Origin: Evernia prunastri | Taxonomy: Eukaryota > Ascomycota > Lecanoromycetes > Lecanorales > Parmeliaceae | Direction of reading: 5' to 3' | Assembly (NCBI GenBank): GCA_003184365.1 | Contig: NKYR01000065.1 | Span: 153,149 to 217,148, forward strand | Length of the DNA stretch: 64,000 nt | Shown here: piece by piece, positions 1 to 11,700 of the stretch | Position numbering within the stretch: position 1 is the stretch's first letter | Layout of the letters: each line of letters begins with the position of its first letter | Translations under genes and position numbers: made by a program | The notes under the pieces: generated by a model | Told to the model about the DNA's origin: nothing | Seen by the model: only the letters and a program-made list of their open reading frames with translations | Database searches by the model: none

Positions 1-1665
1 CGTCCGCATGATTTAAGATACAAGACCTCGTTAGAGGAGCTTTCCCACATCGAACGTCTGCTGGGGCAGTGTGTTCGCCGATGGAGTAGACGAGTTCAGT
101 TGGAGACTTGGACTTTTTATGATATCGGCTTAGTCGGCACCATGGGCAGGCGATATGGCTACTGAGCATGTTCGAGGCAGGGTAGACGAGACGGAGACGG
201 CGCTGGCGATGGCTGGGGGATCAATATTGGCAGCAAGGGTAGGAAAGACGGCCGTGATAAAATTAGGGTCACGAGCAGGCTGATAGGAGGCAGAGAGCGC
301 CAATGATTGCTGTATTCAATGGCTTCACGCTGCAGCAGCCGAAGACATCAGGGGCCTGTCACGATAATGGTGGCATTGCCAACGTATGATTCATACCTTC
401 CTAAGCAGGAGTCTGGAGAACTAAGAAAGGTCTGTATCTATGACTTCGATCCTGGGCTTGGGAAACGGGCCTCGCTTTACCTGAGCTGGACTGTGACGTG
501 CTGACGCTCGGCCATCTGCAGCATGTTCGTCGACCGTACAATGCGCCATTCAGCAGACCGCAGAACGGAGTACGATACAGACAGCCTTTGGAGCAAGGAA
601 GGCAGCGTCTCCGAAGAGATCGTACACACCTATGTAAAATACCATCGCTTCTTCACTTATCCACTACCAAAGACCACACGTCGTGAGCACTTCGGCGGCG
701 ACAAGGCGATTGAACTTATTAAGATATCACACAGAAGCTGGCCTGTCTCCTAAGCACACAGTGGCAATGGTTACAACAATGATAGCTAAGGCCATCGTGG
801 ACGCATACAGAAGCTGGGGTCCTAGAACGAGGAAGGCATGTTTGACATGGAAGAGATCTACATGTGCGGTGGCGGCGCAATATCTGGAACTACATGCAGC
901 AGGAGCTCGTCTCCAATGCGCTTTGACCATGCTGTATGAGCGAGGCGTCGGCGGAGGGGCGAAAGAGGCCATCACATTCGCCTTCTACGCCATGTATACG
1001 GTGCCAGGCAGGCCATTGGTGGTGCCGCAAAGGTTCGAGACGAGAATACGGACCATCGTTGGAAGTGCTTCACTTGGAAGGAACTACGGGGAGATCATGA
1101 GGAAGAATGTGGCCTTTCGGGGGAATCTTGAGAGCGACTATCTGCCACCTGCCCAGCAGACGACACTTCAAACGTGACAGGGCATCGCCGAGGACTTTGG
1201 TAACAGCCTTGAGCGACGACGAGCCAGGCCAAGGGCAGGAAGAGATGCAACATGATTTGCACCTTAGTGACAATTGACTGGCTGAGAACGAGCTACCGAT
1301 CAATCGAAGCTGTCATTCTTTCAAGAATCAAGCATCTTAGTGGTATCTTACGTAGGTTTCGTACAAATTGAAAGAACATATCCAAGCACGCTGATACATC
1401 GCTCCGCATAATAATGAACCAAACATGGCATCCAATATCGCTGTCGTATTCGCATGCATATTTTCCCTCCACACATACCCCTCTAGCAGTCCGTTCGTCG
1501 TTCATCGTTCATGAAACACCATCTCAACTCCTACGCCCTATCAGCAATTAGCCCATCCGTGCAACCAAACCAAAATCAAACCAAACCAAACCAAAGCACA
1601 CCACACCCCGCCCCCTCACAGATAGAGAAAACCACCCCCAGGGAAAACACAGATGGGGGAACCAC
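1..1665. other. Unresolved stretch, no gene assigned
   Basis: No gene could be assembled here. On the plus strand one frame is open from the window edge to a TGA at 163-165, and another is open from an ATG at 767 to 1177 (136 codons). Neither has a recognisable domain, and neither joins to neighbouring frames through a convincing GT..AG pair. The stretch may hold the end of a gene that starts outside the window, or a decayed gene. The last 400 bases are AT-richer and probably contain the 3' UTR of the minus-strand gene that ends at 1666. Confidence 0.3.
1562..1597. repeat. Imperfect CCAAA simple repeat
   Basis: About seven units of CCAAA/CAAAC occur in a row just downstream of the stop of the minus-strand gene at 1666-2169, so the repeat probably lies in its 3' UTR. 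It is a simple sequence repeat with no coding value. Confidence 0.7.
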
Positions 1666-2169
1666 TCACAAAAGCGCCAACGTAATATCTCCCCGAATGC
1701 TCGCCTTCAACTCCAGCTCAATGTCCAGATTCAACTCCAACCGCAACTTCAACCCGTCCTGCTTCATCATCTCCTCGCTCTGGCCCCCTCCCCCACCGCC
1801 TCCCTCTTTCCCCTCCCCCTTCTTCTTGCCCCCCGGCTCCGGCTTCCCGCCCCGCACGGGCAACTCCCCGCGCTGCGTCCGCGTGTGCGTGACGGGACCG
1901 TCCGTGGATGCGTCGTTGTCGCCGCCGACGTGCTGCAGGGCGCCGCCACTCGCTGCTGCTGCTGCTGAGGAGGACGATTCTTCTTCTCCTTCGCCGTCTT
2001 CGTTCAGAGCGGGCATTTGCTGCGTCCCCTGTTGGGCTTTCTGCTGCGCTTTTCGGCGCCGCGCGCGGCGGGATTGCGAGCGCGAGCGCTTTCCGGGCGT
2101 GTCTGAGATTTCGGAGTCGGTTGCTTCTTTGGTTGGGGGGGTTTGCGGGGGCGGTGTCGTGGTGGGCAT
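1666..2169 (-). CDS. Low-complexity protein with conserved C-terminal LRLELNLD motif (paralogue A)
   Basis: Unknown function; 167 aa, one exon, ATG at 2169. The N-terminal half is Thr/Pro-rich, then Arg/Ser/Gln-rich and acidic, so it is probably disordered. Around residues 115-130 there is a Gly/Lys/Glu linker (GKKKGEGKEGG). The last ~30 residues alternate charged and aliphatic positions (LKLRLELNLDIELELK, then IRGDITLALL) and would suit a beta strand or amphipathic segment. The divergent gene at 3144-3926 ends with the same linker and the same motif, so I regard the two as paralogues. The long GC-rich frame on the opposite strand (1511-2203) is a shadow. Confidence 0.7.
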   Translation of the reverse strand: MPTTTPPPQTPPTKEATDSEISDTPGKRSRSQSRRARRRKAQQKAQQGTQQMPALNEDGEGEEESSSSAAAAASGGALQHVGGDNDASTDGPVTHTRTQRGELPVRGGKPEPGGKKKGEGKEGGGGGGGQSEEMMKQDGLKLRLELNLDIELELKASIRGDITLALL

Positions 2170-3143
2170 TGTGGTGATAGGGTGTAGGGATTTAGGAGGT
2201 TAGCTAGAAGGGTCGCGTAGGTAGTTTCGATGCTTTTGAGGGGGATGCGCTGGGGTGTGAGGGTTGATGGAGGTGCTGCTGGATGGTATTCAACGCGTTT
2301 CGGTGGTCGCTTTGATCGTCACTTCGGTGTGTAGCAGGTTTGGTCGTCTCTGGGGGTGTTTCGTTTCAAGCTGGGATGACTGGAATATGGAGGAGCTGTT
2401 CAACATTATTTTAGGACAAAGTTCATCGCACTCTCAAACAGAAGACCCTGACGGTTTTGATGAAGGTTTATTTTGTCAGACATCTTTGATGTTCCTTGCA
2501 CTGTTGCAGAGCGTCATGGCTGCAGGGATCTGAGCCTGGCTCGGGTCTTGCGTGCCAAGGTTCAGCCACCAGGAATCCCTGTCATTCACGTTTCTCCACG
2601 TTTTTGCCAGCAGTCAATGAGCACGTTTTCCACCCTTCTACCACAACAGTAACAACTTCACACAGGAGGTACACTCACAGCTCTTTCCCCAGATGATTTG
2701 GGATACGTCGGAGTCAGGCCATCAGAACAACCATGATTCTTGAAATGCGTAGGTAATCCGAAATCGAAATGTGCGTGTTCTCGGCCCAACGCCACACAGC
2801 GCATACTTTCGGCAGGGATTCGGCAGCCAACTCGGCGACTATGCACTTGGATTGGCTGCTGGTCTCGTGCCCCTGTCAGCTTCCACCAATCCAAGGAAAG
2901 ACTGCGCGTTGACGGCAGATCAGAGGGCAAGGACCTGACTCTTGGGTGGGTGAAGCGGTTCGAGTGGCTGGGTTCGGAGAAAGAGAAGCAAAAAACGTCA
3001 TGCTCCTGTATTTTCTTGTATTAACCAGCCATTCTTTTTTACTCGTAATTTTTTTGTCTTGCTCAACTCGCCCTGCGATCTTCCATCTCCTTGTGTATTC
3101 ACAGTGCATCTCTTGTGTCGAAAAGTAAGAATTCCCAAAGTGA
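2170..3143. promoter_or_regulatory. Shared 5' region between the divergent paralogues
   Basis: This ~970-bp stretch separates the starts of two head-to-head genes. It has no convincing coding frame. A T-rich run followed by CT-rich sequence (about 3030-3095) lies just upstream of the plus-strand gene, as is usual near fungal transcription starts. A GTAAGA at about 3125 could begin a 5' UTR intron. Promoter elements are inferred from position only. Confidence 0.4.
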
Positions 3144-3926
3144 ATGCAAATTCCTCCAGACTCCCCCGAACAGGCCTCCAGACAAGACCAGGCGATGGCA
3201 GAAGAAGAATCCCGCACCGACGAAAGCCAAGCCAGGGCCGGCGCCAACGCAGCAGTAGCCGGTGGCACAAATGCCCAAGGTTCGCAGAAGAAGGCACAGG
3301 AAACCAAACGCACACCACCAAAGTTGCCGAAGAAGGGCTCGCAGCAAAATACACCTAGGAAGGAAACACAGAAAGGGGGTGACTCGGAACAGGATCCATC
3401 GCACGCGTCGGAAACGAATGAGAATGCTCCTGCTTCGCAACCACAGTCTCGCGCACAAAGCAAGCGCCGGCAGAGTAGGGGAAGGGGCAGGAGTCAGGCC
3501 CCGGAGTCTGATACGGAGAGCATTGTCCGCAGTGACCTGTCCGATGCGCAAGGTGGTCGCCGTAACAGAAACCGCAAAAAGAAGCCGACGAAAGAAGCTG
3601 CACCTCCGCAAACCAACAAATCTAGCGGTGGACCTCTGGATTCGCTCGACGAGGTGGGAGAAACCACCTCCGGAGCGCTGGATAAGGTTCAGGATACCGC
3701 CGGCGGCGTGACAGACCAGGCCGGTCAAGCTGTAGGCGGTGCAAAAGATCAAGTTGGCAAGACAGTTGGTGGACTGACTGGTGGAGGAAAGAAAGGAGAA
3801 GGAAAAGAAGGAGAGGACGGGGGCAAGGGAGAGCAACTACGACTTCGGATCGAGCTCAACTTGGATCTCGAAATCCAATTGAAGGCGAAAATTCATGGAG
3901 ATGTCACTATTGGGTTGTTGAATTAG
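3144..3926 (+). CDS. LEA-like low-complexity protein with conserved C-terminal LRIELNLD motif (paralogue B)
   Basis: Unknown function; 260 aa from the ATG at 3144. The ATG at 3195 (GCGATGG context) is a good alternative start and would give 243 aa. The N-terminal 150 residues are hydrophilic (Gln/Ser/Lys/Arg). Around residues 165-215 there is a Gly/Ala/Asp/Gln/Lys/Val-rich stretch with repeated 'GA-DKVQDTAGG, TDQAGQAVGG, KDQVGKTVGG' units, which look like late-embryogenesis-abundant or CsbD-like repeats. Then come the GKKGEGKEGE linker and the C-terminal LRLRIELNLDLEIQLK + IHGDVTIGLL motif shared with the divergent neighbour. The LEA-like repeat is absent from the neighbour. A role in stress protection is only a guess from composition. 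Confidence 0.75.
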   Translation: MQIPPDSPEQASRQDQAMAEEESRTDESQARAGANAAVAGGTNAQGSQKKAQETKRTPPKLPKKGSQQNTPRKETQKGGDSEQDPSHASETNENAPASQPQSRAQSKRRQSRGRGRSQAPESDTESIVRSDLSDAQGGRRNRNRKKKPTKEAAPPQTNKSSGGPLDSLDEVGETTSGALDKVQDTAGGVTDQAGQAVGGAKDQVGKTVGGLTGGGKKGEGKEGEDGGKGEQLRLRIELNLDLEIQLKAKIHGDVTIGLLN

Positions 3927-4677
3927 CGTGATGAAACATGATCTGTTAACGCTCAAGAAGAAGCGACTCTAAACTAAAGCGAGCGTAATGTTGTCGAATG
4001 CATCGATGTGGATTTGGTCTAGGCATGAGATCTTGGTATATGCTTGGGGAATGAATGTACAAGACTGTATTAGTGCTGCTTGTCTGCACTTCCGTCCCTG
4101 TGTGTGCTCTAGCAAGAGAGAAATGATCAAAACTTGGAGATCTGCTCGAATGTCTCGGGCACCATGGCAGTCGATAAGGGTCCCGGACATTGTCTTGTTC
4201 AATGGCTATGGTAGATTTTTAAAGTACCAAGTGAGGGTCGCCAATGTCGAGGAGATTCGTTCGAGATGAACTAGAGCAACAAGAGACTAGCGCGAACTTG
4301 TAGCCTCATAAGGCTAAGCGAGTGCCTCGCACCACTTGATTTTGGATCAGCGAAACCAGCAGCATCAGTTCACCTCTCGACAACGACAACAAAATACATA
4401 TCTGTGACTGCGCTGGTGGATGGCTGTTTAGAGGAAGGTGAGCACAGCCTTGAGCCCCTAGTACTACCTCTATATCCCACGATTGTGCGAACGTGCGGCG
4501 ACTCTAATGCAAGAGTTTCGTGTCGAGCTCTCAGCTACAGATTTCTCCACTTACAGTCTCTACCTTCGTCTCGGTCCAAACCTGTCTCACTAGTGGTTTC
4601 AATGAATTGCAGCATAATCAGTACTCTGAAATTTTACTGATCAACCAATCCACAGCCGTCACTGATCCTCCGCAATC
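3927..4677. other. Intergenic, upstream of eS8
   Basis: No convincing gene. The stretch should contain the 3' UTR of the LEA-like gene and the promoter and 5' UTR of the ribosomal protein gene. Short frames here (3988-4269, 4404-4640) show no protein-like features. Confidence 0.4.
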
Positions 4678-5337
4678 ATGGGTATCTCACGAGATTCACG
4701 TCACAAGCGTTCAGCTACCGGAGCAAAGCGAGCATACTATCGCAAGAAGAGGTAAAGATCACGAACTTTGAGGGCGTCAACATTCTGATCTAAGGGGTAT
4801 AGAGCTTTCGAGAAGGGCCGCCAACCAGCCAACACCCGTATCGGCACAAAGCGTATCCATCTCGTCCGCACCCGTGGCGGTAACACCAAATACCGCGGCC
4901 TTCGCCTTGAAGCCGGCAACTTCTCCTGGGGCTCCGAAGGCATATCCCGCAAAGTCCGCGTGATCGGCGTGTCCTTCCATCCTTCGAACAACGAACTTGT
5001 CCGCACGAACACGCTTACCAAATCCGCCGTCGTCCAGGTCGACGCCGCACCTTTCCGTCAATGGTACGAGGCACACTACGGGCAGAGCTTGGGGAGGAGA
5101 CGTCAGGCAAAAACCGAGAAGGAGGGTGAGGAGACCAAGAAGAGTAAGAGCGTGGAGAAGAAACAGGCGGCCAGGAGTGCGGCAGCCGGCAAGGTCGAGC
5201 CAGCGTTGGAGCGACAATTTGAGGCGGGTCGTTTGTACGCAGTGGTAGCTTCGAGGCCTGGGCAGAGTGGGCGTGTGGATGGATATGTGCTTGAGGGAGA
5301 CGAGCTTGCGTTTTACCAACGTGCAATCAGGAAGTAG
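4678..5337 (+). CDS. RPS8: 40S ribosomal protein eS8 (RPS8)
   Basis: Structural protein of the small ribosomal subunit in the cytosol. Two exons: 4678-4751 and 4803-5337. The 51-nt intron begins GTAAAG and ends TATAG, and the split codon is AG|A (Arg). The protein has 202 aa, the normal length. It starts MGISRDSRHKR with the typical KRAYYRKKRAFEKGRQPANT N-terminus, followed by LVRTRGGNTKYRGLRL, NFSWGSEGISRK, HPSNNELVRTNTLTK and FRQWYEAHYGQ, all hallmarks of eS8. The C-terminal LAFYQRAIRK is also characteristic. An early intron is usual in fungal ribosomal-protein genes. Nothing is odd about it. Confidence 0.97.
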
Positions 5338-5713
5338 ATGGATGGCTAGCCTTGTCCTGCAGTGCATTCGAACACATCGATTGCTTCTGTAATCTCGAAA
5401 CAACCGATATGGAAAATTAGAACTTTTTCAAAGCTTGCGGTCGTTCTACGTATTTTCATCGTCCTTTCCCTTATGTAAGATACTCGCAAGTAGCCTCAAA
5501 TTCCTACCACGACAGACATTCTCACCAGAGAAGAGTTTCTGCCTGCTCGACCAAAGCCCGTTTAATGAGCTTTCTCCGTGAAGCTCCAATCATGGGCAGC
5601 AGATGATCGGGCATGTCTGCTCTCCGCTCCCTATACGTGCACTCAGAATAGCACATTCCCAACGTCCCACCTTCCACATTTCTCTCTCTGCCAGACCCCT
5701 CAAAGCCCCAGTC
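5338..5713. other. Short intergenic gap
   Basis: I see no gene in these ~375 bases. They lie between the stop of eS8 and the ATG of the co-oriented metallophosphoesterase and should hold its promoter. An open frame continues upstream of that ATG to 5603, but the family similarity begins after 5714. Confidence 0.4.
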
Positions 5714-6874
5714 ATGCCCACCGAAACCGTACGTACCCGCCTCCTCATCATCTCCGATACCCATACCGCCTCTCCACTTCCCCCCTCCGACCCGACCCAT
5801 GCATACCGGCTCCCGCTCCCCAAAGCCGACGTGCTCCTCCACGCCGGCGACATCACAAAAGTCGGTTACCTGGTCGAATACCAAGCGATGTTCGACATGC
5901 TCAAGGAGGCTCCGGCGGAGCTCAAGCTGGTGATCCCGGGCAACCATGATATCACGCTGCACGAAGAGTTCTATGTCAGGGGGACTGGGAAGAATAAGCA
6001 TGTCAGGCGGGGTTCACGGGGCATGGAGGATGTGCAGAAGATTAGGGAGATGTGGACGGGCGACGAAGCGAGGAGGGCAGGGATTGTGTATTTGGAGGAG
6101 GGGGTTAGGAGGTTTGAATTGGGGAATGGGGCGAGGTTTACTGTGAGTGGTCTTGGATTCCTGCGGGGTGTTTGGGAAGATCCAGACCAGGATCATTGCA
6201 TCTTGAGGCTCATAGACTTTCCTTTCCGGTGTCTCTACGGGAAGAGCATTGTCTAGCTGGGTCATTGTCTCGAGATGCTTTCTTGAAGTGGACGCGCTGG
6301 AGGGCTGGATTCCGTGAGATGCAGCCACATCGAAGCCATTACGCTGACATCTTTCCAGGTCTACAGCTCTCCATGGCAGCCCGAGTTCTATGACTGGGCT
6401 TTCACCTATCCTCGCCAAGTAGATCGCTTCAACCCCAGTCCGCCAGTCGTCAAAGACAACGCTGCAAATCCTGTTCCTGATCACCCTGAAATCGACATCA
6501 TGCTCACTCATGGTCCACCGAAAGGTGTTTTAGATGAAACAACCAGGAGCGAAAAGGTAGGCTGTGACCATCTGTTAAGAGCCGCCGTAAGGTGCAAGCC
6601 TCGCCTTCACTGCTTTGGTCATATCCATGAAGGTTGGGGTGCTGGAAGAATCAATTGGAGAACGAAGGCTTTTGAACAAGTGAGAACTACTGAGTCGCAA
6701 GTGCTTGAAAATCGTTGTGCTAGTGTAGATATTAGTGAAGGTGGGGACAAGCCTCTGAAATGGGGTCAAGAAACACTCTTTGTCAATGCTTCGATTATGA
6801 ATGTAAGTTATCACCCTACTAATGCGCCGTGGCTCGTGGATATCGACCTACCTTTGAAGCAAGCGAACAGTTGA
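5714..6874 (+). CDS. Calcineurin-like metallophosphoesterase, MPPED/UPF0046-like
   Basis: Probable binuclear-metal phosphoesterase; the substrate is unknown. Two exons: 5714-6142 and 6359-6874. The 216-nt intron starts GTGAGT, ends TTTCCAG and is in phase 0; it is longer than most here. The protein has about 314 aa. The metallophosphatase blocks are in order: ISDTH (Asp/His), LHAGDIT (Asp), PGNHD (Asn/His), LTHGPP (His) and CFGHIHEG (His-x-His). The VYSSPWQPEF junction and the closing NASIMN / NAPWLVDIDL match the MPPED1/2-type family. The start at 5714 (MPTETVRTRLLIISDTH) was chosen because it leaves the usual short lead before the first motif. All metal ligands appear present. Confidence 0.9.
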
Positions 6875-7342
6875 AAGGAATTTGCAAGGTTGAGAAGAGC
6901 AAAATTAAAATTGAACGCTTTGAATGACGGGAGAAGGTGCCGAGGGAGAGCGAATGTTTCAGATGGCTCAGTGGCAGCTGCCCTTTGACTTCCATTAGAG
7001 CCTGGCATTCTTCTGGTGGCTTCACGGGATTCTCAGCTCTCAGTATATTGAAAATGCGATTAACGGGTATGGAGCCAGCGGTCAAGGAGGAAACCGAATA
7101 CCATACCGTGAATGGATTCAGTGTTTTCGGGAAAATATCGTAACAGCTTCTGGCAAAATTTATGGCTTGCATGCATGCAAATGCCCTGCAAGTGGGCTTG
7201 GCCAGTGATGTGTCGAAGGTCTGCTGCCTTCAGGCAAACTACTGAAATTGTCTTGAACCCTCCTCAACAATCTCCCACCCACTCGCCCTCAACACTCACC
7301 CAAACAACACAATCCCCTCCGCCATCCCTGCCAACACCAACA
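6875..7342. other. Intergenic gap
   Basis: No gene seen. The last ~80 bases before the next ATG are C-rich and low in G, as in a fungal 5' UTR. A frame open from 7112 runs into the next gene but has no ATG with family support before 7343. Confidence 0.4.
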
Positions 7343-8273
7343 ATGGATCCCCTCACCGATCCCAACACCCCCAAAACCCTCACCTTCATGGACATCATCC
7401 ACGACCCACGCTCCTCGCCCACCGTAGACCAAGTCTTCCGCACCGGCATCACCATGTCCACCCACCCGTTCAACCCGGACCTCGAACCCCTCCCGCACCT
7501 CGACTACTACCTCCTCAACCGCCTCATCGCCCTCGCCCGCCCCAACCTCAACAAGCACCAGCTCAAGCGCCTGGAATACACCGCCGACGCCCGCCGCAGC
7601 TTCTACGAGAGCCACCAGAAGTTCCACGTCGCGTACCGCGACTTGCTGGACGCGTACGTCTGCGCCGAACTCCTCGACAAGCAGTGTGAGGATCTGAACC
7701 GGCAGCTCGCGGATGCTCTCGCCGGCGGGGGGACGGCCAGCGGCATCCGACGACAGCTCTGCGCCGTTGACGTCCAGCAACGAGCCAACAACGAAGACAT
7801 GCGCGCCCGTCTCGAATACCTCTGGACGCGGACCAACAAGCGAGACCATGTGGCGCTGTGGTACTCGAATCTCAAAGTGCTGGTCCTGAGGGATGAGATG
7901 CCGTGGTTGGTGGCGTTGGCGAAGCAGAGTCACGAGCGGGCCGTGCGGCAACGAAGTGAGTCCTTTTCCCTTACCACCGTCCTTTTCCCCGACCTACCCT
8001 GTTTTCAAAGACTTTGCGCCTCGTTTTTTTCTGGGGTTGATGGAGATGGTGGCTGATTGAACTGTTTATCGTTTCGCTCGCTCAGGAGAAGCGCCACTCG
8101 TGGGCTTCGCGGGTTCGATTGCTATGGATGGGGATGGGGATGGCTCGGACCACTGTTCTGACAGCGGGGGAACGTCGAGTGCGGATTTGGAGCTAAGAGA
8201 GTCGGGGTTTGGAATTAGTGGGGATGAGGGCGGAGCAGATGGGGGCGAAGAAGAAGAAGAGGGGATGCTTTGA
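7343..8273 (+). CDS. Conserved-looking unknown protein with acidic C-terminus
   Basis: Not recognised. Two exons: 7343-7955 and 8086-8273. The 130-nt intron (GTGAGT..GCTCAG) splits an AGA codon. The predicted protein has 266 aa. The first ~200 residues are mostly charged and helical, with a possible coiled coil at about residues 75-150 (LNKHQLKRLEY, then LLDKQCEDLNRQLADAL). The last 40 residues are Gly/Asp/Glu-rich and end EEEEEGML. The start is the ATG after CAACAATGG, which follows a C-rich leader. It is convergent with the DOCK gene. Without the splice the frame would end 70 codons into the intron region, so the join is the better model. Confidence 0.65.
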
Positions 8274-8755
8274 GGCTGAGGGAGGAATCGGTCTTGCTGC
8301 CTAGCATTGTCCTTTTGGCAATAAGAGTGGCTGGCTGTGAGAGAATGACTATTCGGAGTTCAAGTCAGGAGACCGTGTTTGTCAGGGAAGCAGGTTCGAT
8401 GGTAATGTTTGGAGGAAGTGCATCTATGGCCTGTATGTTCCTTCAAATCAAGCTCTTATCAGAATGAGAAAGCGATATTGTTCAAGATGCTCATGGGTAC
8501 CGATATCGAATGTAGTAAAAAAGGGTATCAACATTAAATAAATACACTATGCAATCTCGACGCAAGAAGACGCCGCCAACACGCTGAATCGCTAAAAAGG
8601 TATCTGTTCATAGCCCGCTATTTTCAGATGAAGTCAATTGGTATCTTTTCGCTCTGCCTCGATCCCTTCGCTTCTGAATCCTCCTCTCCTCGTTCGAAAA
8701 TTGATGTGCTAGCGTGCCACGCACAAGTATCCAGAACGCCCCATCCGTCTCATAA
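8274..8755. other. 3' intergenic region between convergent genes
   Basis: These ~480 bases hold no supported gene. They should contain the facing 3' UTRs of the acidic-tail gene (plus) and the DOCK gene (minus). Confidence 0.4.
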
Positions 8756-11700
8756 TCACTCCTCGGCCACTCCGTTCATGGGGTCGGGCTTTGTCTTGTC
8801 CCTCGCGCTGACCATCCTGCTCAGACCTAGCCGGCTGAACCTCTTCTTCACTTTGCCGGGACGTCCGCTTTGCGAGGTCGTTGGCCGGTCGGCACTGACT
8901 TCCATAGGCAAAGGCGCTGTTGTGTTGACTGACGTGGACTGTACTGAACTATTGGTAGCCTGACTGAACTTGCCAGCAGATGATGTACCATCATCGGAGG
9001 GCGCGGACACTGATGCATCATTCGCCTTGTGCACGTTTGCAGATGAATTCTTGAGGAAGGTGAAGCTGAGGAGCGAAAGAGGCCTAGAGCGAGGTTCTGA
9101 GGATAGCTCTTCAGAGGCGTGATTGGCGCCATTAGTGAGAGTCGGGGCGACCGATGACGGCTTGCCCGCAGAGGATTGAGGCGGTGAGGCGAAGAGATGA
9201 TGATCACCTGGAGTATGATTAGGCGCCAGAAGCGCCAACTCCGGAGAGAAAGTCCCTTGAAACTGCTTGGACAAGGAAGCTCGTATAGGAACATTGTCGA
9301 GATGGGTGTAGTGGGATAGACAGTGCTTCAATATGGAGGTATAATCAAGAAGTGCAATCTGGAGAGCGTTCTGAAGGGGTGAAAGAGCAGGCCTCTCAGT
9401 GTCTTCGTCCGCTTCTTCGGGTGCTGTGGGTAAAAGCTGACGGTACTGAGCTACTGTTGCAGCCGAAGATGGGTCGACGGACGAACGGATAGCGTCAGTA
9501 AGGCCAGTGAAATCTGACTCCTCACCACTAGTGAGGCGCTTATCGAGCGCGGCCAACTCTGAAGATTTCCGCGCAGTACGCTCTACAGCCGTTTGCAAAG
9601 GCGAAAGCCGAATTGCATCAACGGCAACGATCTCGCTTCTACGCAATATCGTTGGGAAGGATTCCTTTGTCTTGTAAAGGGTCTTCTCGATCCATTGATT
9701 ATGGACCCCCGAAGCCGGGGAGTGCCTTTTCGAGGTGACGGCAAAGCGGTTTGGTCTTGCTGAGGATATGTAATCTCTGGTTGATTGCACCACCTTCGGC
9801 TGCTGATAGATTGGGTGATCAAGATCTCGATAGACGCTTACGGAGAAGATTTGAAGGTATTGACCTTCTTCATCCTCCTCCTCTCGATTGGGTGTCATTT
9901 GGGCAGCCGGGTGTAATTGTCGCATCCGATCTGTGAAGGCAGACTGTCTTTCCGACGCTTCGCATTCGTAAATGAACTGCTTATCTCGGAGACTGGATGG
10001 AAACCCGAGACCACGATATGTCACCTTGAAGTATCGATGTAACTGCCATTCGCCCTTCGATATAGTCTCATAGATTGTCGCCATAGCACGTTGTGTCCTT
10101 GCGAGCTTGGAAAAGTCGTAGTGAGAATGCTCATACTGATTGGCTAGTTCTCGATAGCTTGATAGAGCACTATGCCAAGCTTCACCTTCTTCAAAGTACT
10201 TGATCATTTCAAAGTACAGCCGCTCTTTCCGATCAAATGACGATTGCTCAGGAAACGCTGGGTCTGCGAGCGGCTTCACAATCGTCGATTTCCAAGTGTA
10301 TAAATCTGCATGGAGGCGCAGAGCCAAGCCGGCCTCAGTTTTGTTATGTAGCATCGATTGAACTTCTGCCAACTGGTGAACATAGCGTATGAATATGTCC
10401 TCTTTCTGCATGTCTTTGAGAAAATGCATCAGCTGCAGGGTGTTCATTATCCGTAGCGATTCCGTTATGTCAGGACTATGCACGGCCGCTAGAAGCTCCA
10501 AAAGCTCGTCGATGGTTGATATCATACCCTTAATGGCCTGCCACATTGGATCACTAGGAGCTGTTGCGAGAGACCCAAACATGCTAAGCAGCTCGTTAAC
10601 GAACATCTTCTGGACCAGGCTTTCTCCAATATTCTTCGATTTGAACAACATCTCGAAGCATTCAATCATCTCAGCTTGAATAACGGACAAGTCCTCATTC
10701 AAATTCCATTCGCTGATGATCATGGCTTGCAGAATCCTTACGGCAACATTTCTCAGGCCTTCGTGTACACTTAGGCACAAGTCGATGATCGGTGCCACAA
10801 GACTGGGCACATACTGCACTTGGAATCCACCCAGGCGTGACAGCCCATATCGTATCTGCTCATCCGGGCTCGCTTCCCAGCCTATAGCTTCCCAGCTACG
10901 TTTGAGTAAAGCTGCACCTTGTTGTCGGACATCTCCGGCAATCTTCCATACTGCTCGCCTTTTCTGCTCGGGAAAAGTCTCCAGTGCCAGCGTGTCGCTT
11001 TTAACGAGTGTGAGTAGAGTCAGAAGGTATTTACTCCAAAGCTCTGTGTTGAACTCATCCGCATCATCAATGAAAGGGATGTAGTTGACCACCATTACCT
11101 CGAAAAGCGACTCGAGGATTTGCAGAGAAGTTTTGTGGTGGAAGATATATAGGCTCAGCCATTCCTTGGGGAAAGCACCGCCAGATAGGATTGACATGAC
11201 GACATCCAGGCTAGGAGACAGCAGATTTGCATCTACACGTTGCGATGAAAAGTGCGTGCCTGCTAAAGTTGCGAGGAGCCCAGCGAGCTCCGTGATCACT
11301 TCGTCAAAGGCTGCAGGACTAGCGAGAGATTTTGAAGGAAAAGGGTAGGTCGTAGGATATAGAATTGAAAGCTGGTCGTTCTTCGGCTTGCCGGATACCA
11401 AAAGACTGTGGTAAGACTCTATCGCTTTGGTAAAATAACCAGGGTCCTTGAAGCGAGACTGCTTTGCTTGATTTGCAGCGATAGAGCAGCACAAGCGCAC
11501 TTGCTCTCGCCACTGGGTTGAGTCCTTGTTGACACCCCAATATGGATCCATCCATCCCGCAATAGCACGCGTGACCTGTTGCTCGATATCACCTTCGGAG
11601 AACAAGTCGGCCGTTGTTAGATTGAGGATGAAGACCAGCTTGTATAGTACCAATTTCCCCTCTACTCTTTCACAAGAGCCCAGAAAATCCGTAGCCATCT

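Noticed and set aside
1511..2203. Long plus-strand frame (230 codons) with Pro/Ser/Arg-rich translation
   Set aside because: It is the complement of the minus-strand gene 1666-2169, whose C-terminal motif is matched by its paralogue; the plus frame has no such support.
3099..3836. 245-codon minus-strand frame opposite the LEA-like gene
   Set aside because: Shadow of a low-complexity GC-rich coding strand; the translation has no domain, and the plus strand shares a motif with the neighbour.
4777..5403. 208-codon minus-strand frame over eS8
   Set aside because: Antisense shadow of a certain ribosomal-protein gene.
7289..7951. 220-codon minus-strand frame
   Set aside because: Val/Glu/Gly-rich antisense shadow of the gene 7343-8273; no start or domain support.
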